DNA of 23,550 nt from G020350405 sp964513655. GTDB lineage: Bacteria > Planctomycetota > Phycisphaerae > Sedimentisphaerales > Anaerobacaceae. The notes under the pieces are model-generated. The model saw only the letters and a list, made by a program, of their open reading frames with translations. It made no database searches and was not told the DNA's origin. Where the stretch lies: contig CAZENQ010000047.1 of assembly GCA_964513655.1 (NCBI GenBank), positions 1 through 23,550 on the forward strand. The letters are read 5' to 3'. The translations under genes were made by a program, and so were the position numbers. Shown in pieces: positions 7,758 through 15,248 of this stretch; position 1 is the stretch's first letter; each line of letters starts with the position of its first letter.

Positions 7758-8929
7758 AAATCGTCCATATAATAACACGACTGATTCTCGGAGGGGCGCA
7801 GGAAAATACGCTCATAACCTGCAAGCTGCTGGCACAGCGCGGACATGATGTCACGCTCATCACCGGCCCTGCCATAGGCCCGGAAGGCGAATTGTTTAAT
7901 CAGACAAAGAACCAAGGATACAATGTCATCGTCGTTCCCAAAATGATTCGCGCAATCTGCCCCATATACGACACCATAAGCTACTACCAAATCAAAAGAC
8001 ACCTAAAGCAACTCCAGCCGGACATCGTCCACACCCACTCGGCCAAAGCAGGCATCCTCGGCCGGTTCGCTGCTCACGCGCTAAAAGGTAAATGGGCACC
8101 AAATAAACCGGCTGTTATCCACACAATCCACGGTCTGGCATTTCATCCATACCAAAACCAGCTGCTAAATGAATTCTACATAACCATCGAAAAGGCCGCC
8201 GCGAAGCGTACCGACTTTTTTATAAGCGTCGCCGATGCAATGACCAACCAGGCGCTCGCTGCTGGTATCGGTCGTCCCGAACAGTTCACAACCGCCTACT
8301 CCGCTATTGAAGAAGATGATTTCCTGCAGCCAATCTCCGAACAACTCAAAAGAACCTTCCGCCAAAAATACGGAATCGCCGAAAATGCTGTCGTGCTTGT
8401 TACTATCGCACGGCTCTTTATGCTGAAAGGACACGACTACATCATCGAATCGGCCAAGCAACTCTCAAAGCAATTCGACAAAGCCTGCTGGCTCTTTGTC
8501 GGCGACGGCAACCTCGCTAACCACTTCAAAGAACAGGTTCACCGCTTGGGCCTCGCCGAGAAAATCAAATTCACCGGCCTCCTGCCCCCGTCCCGAATTC
8601 CCCTCACCATACAATCTTCAGATATCCTCGTCCACTGCTCACTAAGAGAAGGCCTCGCCCGCACCCTGCCCCAGGCAATGCTCTGCACCAAACCAGCAGT
8701 GTCCTTTGATGTTGACGGCGCAAGAGAAGTTGTAAACGAGGATACCGGGCGACTTATCGCACCTCAAAATGTCGAACAACTGACCGCCGCCTGCGCAGAA
8801 TTGATAGCAGATAAGGACCTGAGAGACAGACTCGGCAAGGCCGGCCGGGAATCCGTAAAACAAAAGTTCGCACCAAAAACAATGGTCGACACCATCGAAG
8901 CCGTCTACAAAAAACTCACCGCACACTAA
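7754..8929 (+). CDS. Glycosyltransferase family 4 (GT-B fold)
   Basis: A 391-aa group 1 glycosyltransferase, beginning KIVHIITRLILGGAQENT, typical of envelope or exopolysaccharide glycosyltransferases. HTHSAKAGILGR lies in the acceptor-binding half. The C-terminal donor half has FVGDGNL and CSLREGLARTLPQAM. In that last motif the usual E-x7-E becomes E299-x7-Q307, a variant I believe also occurs in relatives. TTG 7754 is chosen because it gives the family's usual N-terminus and overlaps the truA stop (TTGA); GTG 7742 and TTG 7733 are alternatives. Sugar donor and acceptor are unknown. No signal peptide or membrane helix is evident, so the enzyme probably works at the cytoplasmic face of the membrane. 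Confidence 0.9.
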   Translation: MKIVHIITRLILGGAQENTLITCKLLAQRGHDVTLITGPAIGPEGELFNQTKNQGYNVIVVPKMIRAICPIYDTISYYQIKRHLKQLQPDIVHTHSAKAGILGRFAAHALKGKWAPNKPAVIHTIHGLAFHPYQNQLLNEFYITIEKAAAKRTDFFISVADAMTNQALAAGIGRPEQFTTAYSAIEEDDFLQPISEQLKRTFRQKYGIAENAVVLVTIARLFMLKGHDYIIESAKQLSKQFDKACWLFVGDGNLANHFKEQVHRLGLAEKIKFTGLLPPSRIPLTIQSSDILVHCSLREGLARTLPQAMLCTKPAVSFDVDGAREVVNEDTGRLIAPQNVEQLTAACAELIADKDLRDRLGKAGRESVKQKFAPKTMVDTIEAVYKKLTAH

Positions 8930-8939
8930 GGACTAAATC

Positions 8940-9356
8940 ATGAAAAGTTACAGAAAAGAACTCTGGTTCAGCACTAAAGCCAGGCGCGAACTTATCAATA
9001 TCACGCCGCAGGTTCAGCAGTGTCTCGAAGAAAGCGGTATCACCGAGGGCCTCGTCCTCTGCAACGCCATGCACATCACCGCAAGCGTCTTTATCAACGA
9101 CGATGAATCCGGCCTGCACCACGACTTCGAAGTCTGGCTCGAAAAATTGGCCCCCGAAAAACCTTACTCTCAATACCGACACAACGGCTTCGAAGACAAC
9201 GCCGATGCGCACCTCAAACGCACTGTAATGGGCCGCGAAGTCCTCGTCGCAGTAACAGATGGCCGGCTCGACTTCGGACCATGGGAGCAAATCTTCTATG
9301 GCGAATTCGATGGAAAAAGAAAAAAACGTGTCCTCGTAAAAATCATCGGCGAATAA
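8940..9356 (+). CDS. YjbQ family protein (UPF0047)
   Basis: A 138-aa protein covering the whole YjbQ/UPF0047 domain. Characteristic segments are NAMHITASVFINDDESGL, the RHNGFEDNADAHLKR segment with its histidines, and VAVTDGRLDFGPWEQIFYGEFDG near the end. Family members have been reported to have weak thiamine-phosphate synthase activity, but their main role is unsettled. AAGGA overlaps the stop codon of the glycosyltransferase gene and lies about 8 nt before the ATG, so the gene belongs to the same operon. No thiamine gene is nearby, so the context does not support that role. Confidence 0.92.
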   Translation: MKSYRKELWFSTKARRELINITPQVQQCLEESGITEGLVLCNAMHITASVFINDDESGLHHDFEVWLEKLAPEKPYSQYRHNGFEDNADAHLKRTVMGREVLVAVTDGRLDFGPWEQIFYGEFDGKRKKRVLVKIIGE

Positions 9357-9368
9357 ATTAGTGACCTT

Positions 9369-9998
9369 ATGGGCCTGCTGCTCTTTTTATTTCAGGTGAT
9401 AGGCATATCACTCTCGGGCGTAATGGCACCGGGGCCGCTGACTGCTTCAGCCATCGCGATGGGCTCCCGCAGCCGAAATGCGGGGCTTTTCATCGCCCTC
9501 GGTCACGCCGTCATCGAATTTCCCCTGATGATTCTGATAATACTGGGAATGGCCAACATACTCAAGTCAACCAAAACCCAGATTGTAATCGGCCTGGCCG
9601 GTGGGGCCTTCCTCCTGATTATGGCAGCACAAATGTTAATCAGCCTGAAAGCCGCCAACGAAAACCACGACCGTGTCCGCAGGGAAAAACCGCTGCTGAC
9701 CGGCCTGGTATTCTCAGCAGGCAACCCATACTTCCTCGTCTGGTGGGCCACCGTAGGAATAAACCTCACCATCTCCGCCAAACCACTCGGAATATGGGCC
9801 TTCGGGGTGTTCGCCATCGTCCATTGGCTGTGCGATTGCGTCTGGCTCCAGGCCCTTTCCTGGGCAAGTTTCAAAGGCTCCCGACTCCTCGGCCCCCACA
9901 ACCAAAGAATCGTTCTGATGATTTGTTCGGCGGTACTGTTTTTCTTCGGCCTGTTCTTTATCTACAGCGCTGTCCGTAATCTTATCAATCTGCTCTAA
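9369..9998 (+). CDS. LysE/RhtB family amino-acid exporter
   Basis: A 209-aa membrane protein with about six hydrophobic helices. The N-terminal segment (SLSGVMAPGPLTASAIAMG) and the mid-protein GNPYFLVWWATVG motif are typical of LysE-family translocators, which export amino acids or related small molecules by proton exchange. It is the last gene of the asd operon, 12 nt after the YjbQ gene. Because asd feeds lysine and threonine synthesis, an amino-acid exporter fits the neighbourhood, but the substrate is only a guess. The next gene converges from the other strand 40 nt away and I see no terminator in that gap. Confidence 0.85.
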   Translation: MGLLLFLFQVIGISLSGVMAPGPLTASAIAMGSRSRNAGLFIALGHAVIEFPLMILIILGMANILKSTKTQIVIGLAGGAFLLIMAAQMLISLKAANENHDRVRREKPLLTGLVFSAGNPYFLVWWATVGINLTISAKPLGIWAFGVFAIVHWLCDCVWLQALSWASFKGSRLLGPHNQRIVLMICSAVLFFFGLFFIYSAVRNLINLL

Positions 9999-10038
9999 TG
10001 TTGTCCTTCTTCCTCACAATACAGCTCGGATGGATGTC

Positions 10039-11412
10039 TTACTTAAATAACTCCCTAAGGCCCATCTCCAGCAATTGCTCTTGAAGCAATTTACCTAAAT
10101 CAAGCTCAGGCTTATCGAGCGTCCCCCTAAGCGGCACCGACACCCTGTCTTCAGTATCCGCCCCACCGACCCTTACAGTCCTGCCCGCAAAGGTATAAGG
10201 CAGGGTCACCGTCATATTCAAGCTCTTGTCCAGCCCTATAACACCCTTGAAATTTACCGGATTGTCACCGACATCCATTTGCATATCGTCGTACCTGACA
10301 AAACCATCCCGCAAGATAAATTTCGTCGGCCGAACAGTGATAACCTGCTCTTTAGCGCGGGTGCCAACCATCGAAAGAACCAGATCCAACAGCGCGGAAG
10401 CCTGCAAACGAAGCCCCTCTATCGATACAGTGCCGACTACCTCAATGTCATTCTTGCTGGCTCCCACAAGTGGTATGGCAAGTTGCTCGCAGTTGAAATT
10501 TGCCATACCGCTGACATTAACGGCGCCCGCAAAGACCGGATTCAAATATATCAAAAGCTTCTCTGTTGTCTGGTCATTGATTTGAATATTCTTGACTATG
10601 TGAATTGGCCCCGTTGTCTTTAAGATCGCTGGCATTTGCTTAAAGTCCGCCTCGCCGGCGAAATTCAGCTGACCGTTATTCACCACAGTCGAAAACGGCG
10701 CAATCCTCAGCACACCATCCTGGATTTGAACATCCACCTCAGTCCGGCCGAAATCAAAACCCATATACTCGGCCCGCTCGAAACCAAGCCTGCCCTCTGC
10801 GTTAAGACCGGCCAACGGCTCATCTGCCCGATACCCGCCGACAGCATTCGCAGCTAACCCACAGCTTATCCCCGTTACTTCAACACGCCTGCCTCCCCTG
10901 CCGGTTACCTTCAAACTACCATCGTTGACAACAAGGTCCACTTGCTTCACAGGCAAAAGCCTCGCACCTTGCTCTTGGTCACTGCCCGTCTCTTGCACAA
11001 ACCCTTCGCTCGGCTTTGCCTGCAAACCTTCAAAGTTTATCTCCACTCTCGGCTCGTCAACTATCGTCTCACCAAACGATAAACTCCCCGCTAAAATGGA
11101 ACCATAACGCGGTTTCGTGGTGATTTGCCTTGCCGCTACCGACATTCGCCCCGTACTGTCGCCGAAAGTAACGTCACTGACCCGAATGCCCTTGAACCAG
11201 CCCATCGAAAGGCTGCCAAAATCCACCTCCCCATCAGCCGAATCGTTGATCTTGGCCAATATTATCCTCCGCCCCATCTCAGACGACACGAACCACGGCA
11301 ACAGAACAATCACTAAAAAAATCAAAATAACTACGCACAACAATACCCAAACCGCTGTCTTTATCTTGAGCCTCTTTCGCTTCTCCGCTTTGTGGTTCTT
11401 TTCAGCTTCCAT
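10039..11412 (-). CDS. AsmA-like membrane-anchored protein
   Basis: A 457-aa protein with a Lys/Arg-rich cytoplasmic N-terminus (about 1-20), one strong membrane helix (about 21-43, VWVLLCVVILIFLVIVLLPW) and a long beta-rich remainder outside the membrane. This layout, with the helix followed by GRRIILAKIND and repeated short beta segments (SLSMGWFKGIRVSDVTF), matches AsmA/TamB-like proteins, some of which move lipids between membranes. The C-terminus ends in RGTLDKPELDLGKLL, as seen in many family members. It follows frr by about 80 nt and is probably the last gene of the rpsB operon. ATG 11412 is preferred over the GTG one codon upstream. Family call moderate; function inferred. Confidence 0.65.
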   Translation of the reverse strand: MEAEKNHKAEKRKRLKIKTAVWVLLCVVILIFLVIVLLPWFVSSEMGRRIILAKINDSADGEVDFGSLSMGWFKGIRVSDVTFGDSTGRMSVAARQITTKPRYGSILAGSLSFGETIVDEPRVEINFEGLQAKPSEGFVQETGSDQEQGARLLPVKQVDLVVNDGSLKVTGRGGRRVEVTGISCGLAANAVGGYRADEPLAGLNAEGRLGFERAEYMGFDFGRTEVDVQIQDGVLRIAPFSTVVNNGQLNFAGEADFKQMPAILKTTGPIHIVKNIQINDQTTEKLLIYLNPVFAGAVNVSGMANFNCEQLAIPLVGASKNDIEVVGTVSIEGLRLQASALLDLVLSMVGTRAKEQVITVRPTKFILRDGFVRYDDMQMDVGDNPVNFKGVIGLDKSLNMTVTLPYTFAGRTVRVGGADTEDRVSVPLRGTLDKPELDLGKLLQEQLLEMGLRELFK

Positions 11413-11492
11413 CACTTTGCCCCCAAAAAGAAAAATGGTTTCTAATAGCCGTAGGCGTCCAGCCGCTTAAGACTATCCAACTTTCACCCGGC

Positions 11493-12053
11493 TCAGTCAA
11501 GCATTATCTCATCAGATTTTCCTTTCACCACTACGTCAACCTCGTCGGTATATACCTTCGTAACATCATCAACCTGCTTCTTGCCGCTCTGCAAATCATC
11601 CTCCGCGATAATTTTATCTTTCTGCTCCTTTTCGAGCTGCTTGTTCGCCTCTCTTCGCATGTTACGAATACTAACTTTTGCCTGCTCACCCATCTGCTTG
11701 GCCTGCCCAACAAGCTGATTTCTTCTCTCCTCACTCAACGGCGGAACATTAAGTCTTATCAGCTTGCCATCCACAATCGGTGCGATACTCAAGTTGCTGC
11801 TCTTGATTGCCTTTTCAATTTCCTTGATTGAACTGGGGTCAAACGGCTTAATCAAAATTGTATCAGCCTGTGGGGCCGCAAGCGTCGCTATCTGCTTCAA
11901 CGGCGTGGCCGTCCCGTAATAATCGACTTTTATGTTCTCAACCAGACCCGCGGAGGCCTGTCCCGCACGAACAGCCTTTAACTCATCCTGCAGTATCTCA
12001 ACAGCCTTTTTCATTCTCGATTCACACTCAGAAACTATTTCTTTGGTAGGCAT
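11493..12053 (-). CDS. frr: Ribosome recycling factor
   Basis: A 186-aa factor that, with EF-G, splits the post-termination ribosome. The N-terminal helix (MKKAVEILQDELKAVRAGQA), the YYGTATPLKQIATL beta segment, the LIRLNVPPLSEERR hinge and the C-terminal long helices match the family. Length equals the usual 185 aa. An in-frame ATG at 12071 would add six residues, but ATG 12053 is chosen because AGAGG lies 7-8 nt upstream of it and the length then fits. It follows pyrH by 24 nt in the conserved rpsB-tsf-pyrH-frr order. Confidence 0.96.
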   Translation of the reverse strand: MPTKEIVSECESRMKKAVEILQDELKAVRAGQASAGLVENIKVDYYGTATPLKQIATLAAPQADTILIKPFDPSSIKEIEKAIKSSNLSIAPIVDGKLIRLNVPPLSEERRNQLVGQAKQMGEQAKVSIRNMRREANKQLEKEQKDKIIAEDDLQSGKKQVDDVTKVYTDEVDVVVKGKSDEIMLD

Positions 12054-12077
12054 CTTTGACCTCTGCAGCATTCAATG

Positions 12078-12800
12078 TCACGAACTGGCAATTAACGTGC
12101 CGATATGCTCGCCGCAAATGGCCCTCGCTATATTGCCCTTCTTGAAAATATTCAAAACAATTATCCCAATATCATTGTCCCGACAAAGGCTTATCGCCGA
12201 ATGGTCCATTACTCTAAGGTTCTTTTCCAGTATATCGGCATAAGATAACTTCTCGAACAACTTTGCGTCTGGATTCTTCTTCGGGTCATCGCTGTAAACA
12301 CCGTCCACCTTTGTCGCCTTTATGACCAAATCCACATCCAGCTCCGAAGCCCGCAGCGCAGCACACGTATCAGTCGTAAAAAAAGGATTCCCCGTCCCGC
12401 CCGCTAATATCACGACCCGCCCGCGCTCAAGATGTCGAAGGGCTCTTCGACGAATAAATTTTTCACATATCGCCGAAACCTCTATCGCACTCAGGACCCT
12501 CGTCGGCTGCCCTAATTTCTCAAGCGTCTCCTGCAGCGCGCAGGCATTGATGATTGTCGCCAACATCCCCATATAATCCGCCGTGTTCCTCGGTATCTGG
12601 CTCACCTCCGAAAAATGCTCCCCCCTCAGAAAATTGCCCGCACCAACCACAACCGCCACTTCTGGCCCGAGTTCACGCGCCTCTAATATTCTTGAAGCAA
12701 TTGAAGTAAGCGCAGGCCCGCCAATACCAAAACCGCCGGGCTCGCAAAAACTCTCCCCCGAAAGCTTCAACAACACCCGCTTATACTTGCTGTTCGCCAT
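12078..12800 (-). CDS. pyrH: UMP kinase
   Basis: A 240-aa hexameric-type bacterial UMP kinase of the amino-acid kinase fold, making UDP from UMP and ATP. Visible motifs are VLLKLSGESF at the N-terminus, VVVGAGNFLRG (the usual form is GGGN), NTADYMGMLAT, and the UMP-binding GGTGNPFFTTDTCAALRASE. KVDGVYSDDPKKNPDA is in the nucleotide site. Length and order are normal. It lies 76 nt after tsf and 24 nt before frr. Confidence 0.96.
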   Translation of the reverse strand: MANSKYKRVLLKLSGESFCEPGGFGIGGPALTSIASRILEARELGPEVAVVVGAGNFLRGEHFSEVSQIPRNTADYMGMLATIINACALQETLEKLGQPTRVLSAIEVSAICEKFIRRRALRHLERGRVVILAGGTGNPFFTTDTCAALRASELDVDLVIKATKVDGVYSDDPKKNPDAKLFEKLSYADILEKNLRVMDHSAISLCRDNDIGIIVLNIFKKGNIARAICGEHIGTLIASS

Positions 12801-12876
12801 ATTCCGCTCGATTGCACTAACCAGCCAAAGCGAAAGACAACAAAAACTTCTTACCTTTGTCTTTCCACTTCTTCAG

Positions 12877-13743
12877 CTATCCCACTTCAAAGCGCACAAA
12901 TCTCTTTATCTTCGCCTCACCACCAGCCTGCTTTGCCGCCTCAGCAAGAACCTGAGCAACTGTCTTGCTGTCATCCTTCACAAACTGCTGCTCCAAAAGA
13001 CAATTCTCAGCGTAAAACTTCTTCATCTTGCCCTCCACGATTTTTTCGATGATATTTGCAGGCTTGTTCTTGACCTGCTCGGCAAAAATCGCTTTCTCCT
13101 GCTCGATTGTATCAGGACTAATACCTTCCTTGTCCAGAGCCAATGGCTTCGTCGCCGTGATGTGCATCGCTATATCAGCCGCGGCCTCCCTCAGCCCGTC
13201 TGCCGCCGCTGCACTTTCATCACTGGCTTCGATCTCTACCATTGTGCCCACTTTTTTGTTGAAGTGAATATATATGCTTATAAGCCCCGGCCCGGCTAGC
13301 TCATATCTCGCAAAATCACCCACCTGCATCTTTTCGCCCGTCTTGCTCACCGTCTCGGCCAAAACATCCGCAAATCTCTTACCGTCAATAGCCGTCTCGA
13401 GAACATTTTCCGCCCCCTCTTCCACGGAGCAGGCCAAAATGTAATCCCCCAACGTCTCCGCCGTTGCCACAAAATCATCGCTCTTGGCCACAAAGTCAGT
13501 CTCACAGCAGAGAGTCGCCATCGCAGTAACCTTGCCGTCCTCGCTCATCTTGCTTGCAACTATCCCTTCCGAAGTCTCTCGCTCGGCCCGCTTGGCTAAA
13601 GTCGCAAGGCCCTTCTTCCTCAGTATCTCCATAGCACGCTCAACATCGCCATCCCCCTCCTCAAGTGCCTTCTTGCAATCCATCATCCCTTGGCCGCTCA
13701 TCTTACGAAGCTTCATCACCATCGAAGCTGAAATTTCCGTCAT
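12877..13743 (-). CDS. tsf: Elongation factor Ts
   Basis: A 288-aa guanine nucleotide exchange factor for EF-Tu. The N-terminal UBA-like domain has SGQGMMDCKKALEEGDGD, followed by the RAERETSEGIV and CCETDFVAKSDDF motifs that contact EF-Tu. Family length is about 280-300. The frame is open for 20 more codons upstream, but ATG 13743 is chosen: GAAGGAG sits 8 nt before it and the family starts at this point. It follows rpsB after 111 nt, a gap that contains a possible hairpin. Confidence 0.96.
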   Translation of the reverse strand: MTEISASMVMKLRKMSGQGMMDCKKALEEGDGDVERAMEILRKKGLATLAKRAERETSEGIVASKMSEDGKVTAMATLCCETDFVAKSDDFVATAETLGDYILACSVEEGAENVLETAIDGKRFADVLAETVSKTGEKMQVGDFARYELAGPGLISIYIHFNKKVGTMVEIEASDESAAAADGLREAAADIAMHITATKPLALDKEGISPDTIEQEKAIFAEQVKNKPANIIEKIVEGKMKKFYAENCLLEQQFVKDDSKTVAQVLAEAAKQAGGEAKIKRFVRFEVG

Positions 13744-13779
13744 CTCAAAAACTCCTTCATGCTTGTCTTTGTAAAGAAG

Positions 13780-13816
13780 CCCCTGTATTTGATCTCGGTT
13801 CACGCTAAAACAGGGG
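13780..13816 (-). other. Hairpin between rpsB and tsf
   Basis: On the - strand CCCCTGTTTT-type sequence pairs through seven bases with ACAGGGG (arms 13810-13816 and 13780-13786) around a 23-nt loop. It lies between the rpsB stop and the tsf ribosome binding site. The T-rich run after it is weak (CTTCTTT), so it may tune rather than end transcription. Seen by eye only. Confidence 0.35.
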
Positions 13817-13854
13817 CAAAGATTCCTGACCTTTTCGTTTTTCTTTCTATCCTC

Positions 13855-14802
13855 TCAGGACTGCTGTGCCGCCTCCTGCTCAGCCTCACCTTCTTGTGAC
13901 GCCGGCTCCACAGTCTCTGAAGTCTCCCCCGGAGCCGACTCCGCGCCCTTTGCTGGCTCTGCAGCCGCTGAAGTTTCTGCTGGAACCAGCTCCTCGCTCT
14001 TTGAGGGCTCCGCCTCAACAGCCGTTCCTTCCTTGGGTTTCTTGTCACTCGCTCGGGCCAGCGCCGTCCTGCGCGGACGAACCCGTTTAGGCCGTGGCTT
14101 CGCTTCGGGCCGGGCTGAAACCATCGTCTTGCCAATCGCAACCGCATCGGCCAACTCGTTAAGGACCAAATCAATCGCCCTGATTGAATCGTCATTCGCC
14201 GGAATCGCTACATCCACCGTATCAGGGTCCGAATCAGTATCTATAAGGCCAACCGTCGTAATTCCGAGCTTCTTGGCTTCACGCAACGCAAGGTATTCCT
14301 TCTTCGCATCGACCACCACAACAGCGCCAGGCAGACGAGCCATCTTCCGAACACCCTCGAGGTTACTCTTTATCTTCCGCATCTCACGTCGCAGCCTCGA
14401 GGCCTGCTTCTTGCTCTCTTTCTCAAGAGCACCTTGCTCCTGCATGGACTCTAACTGCTGAAGTCTTTTCAGCCGGGAACGTATCGTCCTAAAGTTCGTA
14501 AGCATTCCCCCAAGCCACCGCTCGGAAACATAGTGCATCCCGCACTTTTCTGCAACCGCCTCAACCACCTTTTGCGCCTGACGCTTCGTGCCCACGAAAA
14601 CAACGTCTTTGCCCGAAGATACAACCTCCGCAAGCAGCCGCTTGGCTACCAGCAATCCCGCTAAAGTCTTCTTCACATCGATAATATGAATATTGCCGCG
14701 CTTCGTGAATATAAAAGGGGCCATCTTGGGATTCCACCGGCTGACGCCATGCCCGAAATGCACCCCGGCGTTAATCAGTTCACGAACCAACTCTTTAGCC
14801 AC
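13855..14802 (-). CDS. rpsB: 30S ribosomal protein S2 with long C-terminal extension
   Basis: A 315-aa S2. The core (about 1-230) has LINAGVHFGHGVSRWNPKM, FVGTKRQAQ, ERWLGGMLTNF, and PGAVVVVDAKKEYLALREA with IPANDDS. The usual bacterial length is 230-260, so residues after about 231 are extra: a basic Arg/Lys/Pro segment (about 231-257), then an acidic Ala/Glu/Pro tail with three related units beginning EPSKSEEL, EPAKGAES and EPASQEGE. The start is taken as GTG 14802, because GGAG followed by six T precedes it exactly and the protein then begins MAKELVREL. A TTG at 14814 is in frame but would lie inside that site. First gene of the rpsB-tsf-pyrH-frr operon. Confidence 0.95.
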   Translation of the reverse strand: MAKELVRELINAGVHFGHGVSRWNPKMAPFIFTKRGNIHIIDVKKTLAGLLVAKRLLAEVVSSGKDVVFVGTKRQAQKVVEAVAEKCGMHYVSERWLGGMLTNFRTIRSRLKRLQQLESMQEQGALEKESKKQASRLRREMRKIKSNLEGVRKMARLPGAVVVVDAKKEYLALREAKKLGITTVGLIDTDSDPDTVDVAIPANDDSIRAIDLVLNELADAVAIGKTMVSARPEAKPRPKRVRPRRTALARASDKKPKEGTAVEAEPSKSEELVPAETSAAAEPAKGAESAPGETSETVEPASQEGEAEQEAAQQS

Positions 14803-14870
14803 AAAAAACTCCAAACACTTTACAATAAACTTACCTTTTGAACTGTTGCTTGTACACAGTCAAACCGGGA

Positions 14871-14899
14871 AAGCTAACGCAAATCACACAATATGTCAA
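14871..14899 (-). promoter_or_regulatory. Candidate promoter for the rpsB operon
   Basis: On the - strand a perfect TTGACA (14899-14894) is followed after 17 nt by TAGCTT (14876-14871), which is a poor -10. Transcription would start about 60 nt before rpsB. The position fits but the -10 is weak. Confidence 0.35.
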
Positions 14900-14908
14900 G
14901 AACTTTTG

Positions 14909-14945
14909 CCAAATATAGCAATATTTGGACTTCGGGTAAAAGTCC
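14909..14945. promoter_or_regulatory. Double palindrome in the divergent rpsB / CotH-protein region
   Basis: CCAAATAT (14909-14916) and ATATTTGG (14921-14928) form a perfect 8-bp inverted repeat with a 4-nt spacer. A second repeat, GGACTT (14927-14932) with AAGTCC (14940-14945), overlaps it by two bases. They sit about 10 bp upstream of the rpsB -35, where an operator would be expected. The rest of the 446-bp region between the two divergent genes shows no reading frame I believe; it holds this element and a promoter on each strand. Confidence 0.4.
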
Positions 14946-15110
14946 GAGGAAAATCCCCCTGCCGCGATATCATCTTCACTGCCTCTCATTCATGCAATCC
15001 GCATAAGATCGCCCCCCCTGCCTGAGCCAATCACCTTACCTGTTTATAAGCGAACCTATAAGATGTCCTGTATTTCCACTGCAAAAACCGACCTAATTGA
15101 CAAAAAAACA

Positions 15111-15140
15111 TTGACTTAACTGCCCTATATATGTTAAAAT
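15111..15140 (+). promoter_or_regulatory. Promoter for the large CotH-type protein
   Basis: TTGACT (15111-15116) and TAAAAT (15135-15140) are separated by 18 nt, each 5/6 to consensus. A second TTGACA lies just upstream at 15097-15102. The leader to the GTG start would be about 100 nt. Confidence 0.5.
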
Positions 15141-15248
15141 GCATAAAACACACCCGACCGGTTGTTGTTCTTTATAGTCTGTAACTTGCCAATTTACAGG
15201 GGTAGAATTATAGCCCGTGGCCTGCCCAGCGAGGAAGGAGATAGAAAA

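Noticed and set aside
12583..13299. 238-codon frame on the + strand across pyrH and tsf
   Set aside because: It is antisense to two well-conserved genes and spans their intergenic gap with no recognisable motif.
13800..14195. 131-codon frame with Arg-rich repeats on the - strand
   Set aside because: It is the shifted frame of the repetitive S2 tail; the repeats come from the real gene.
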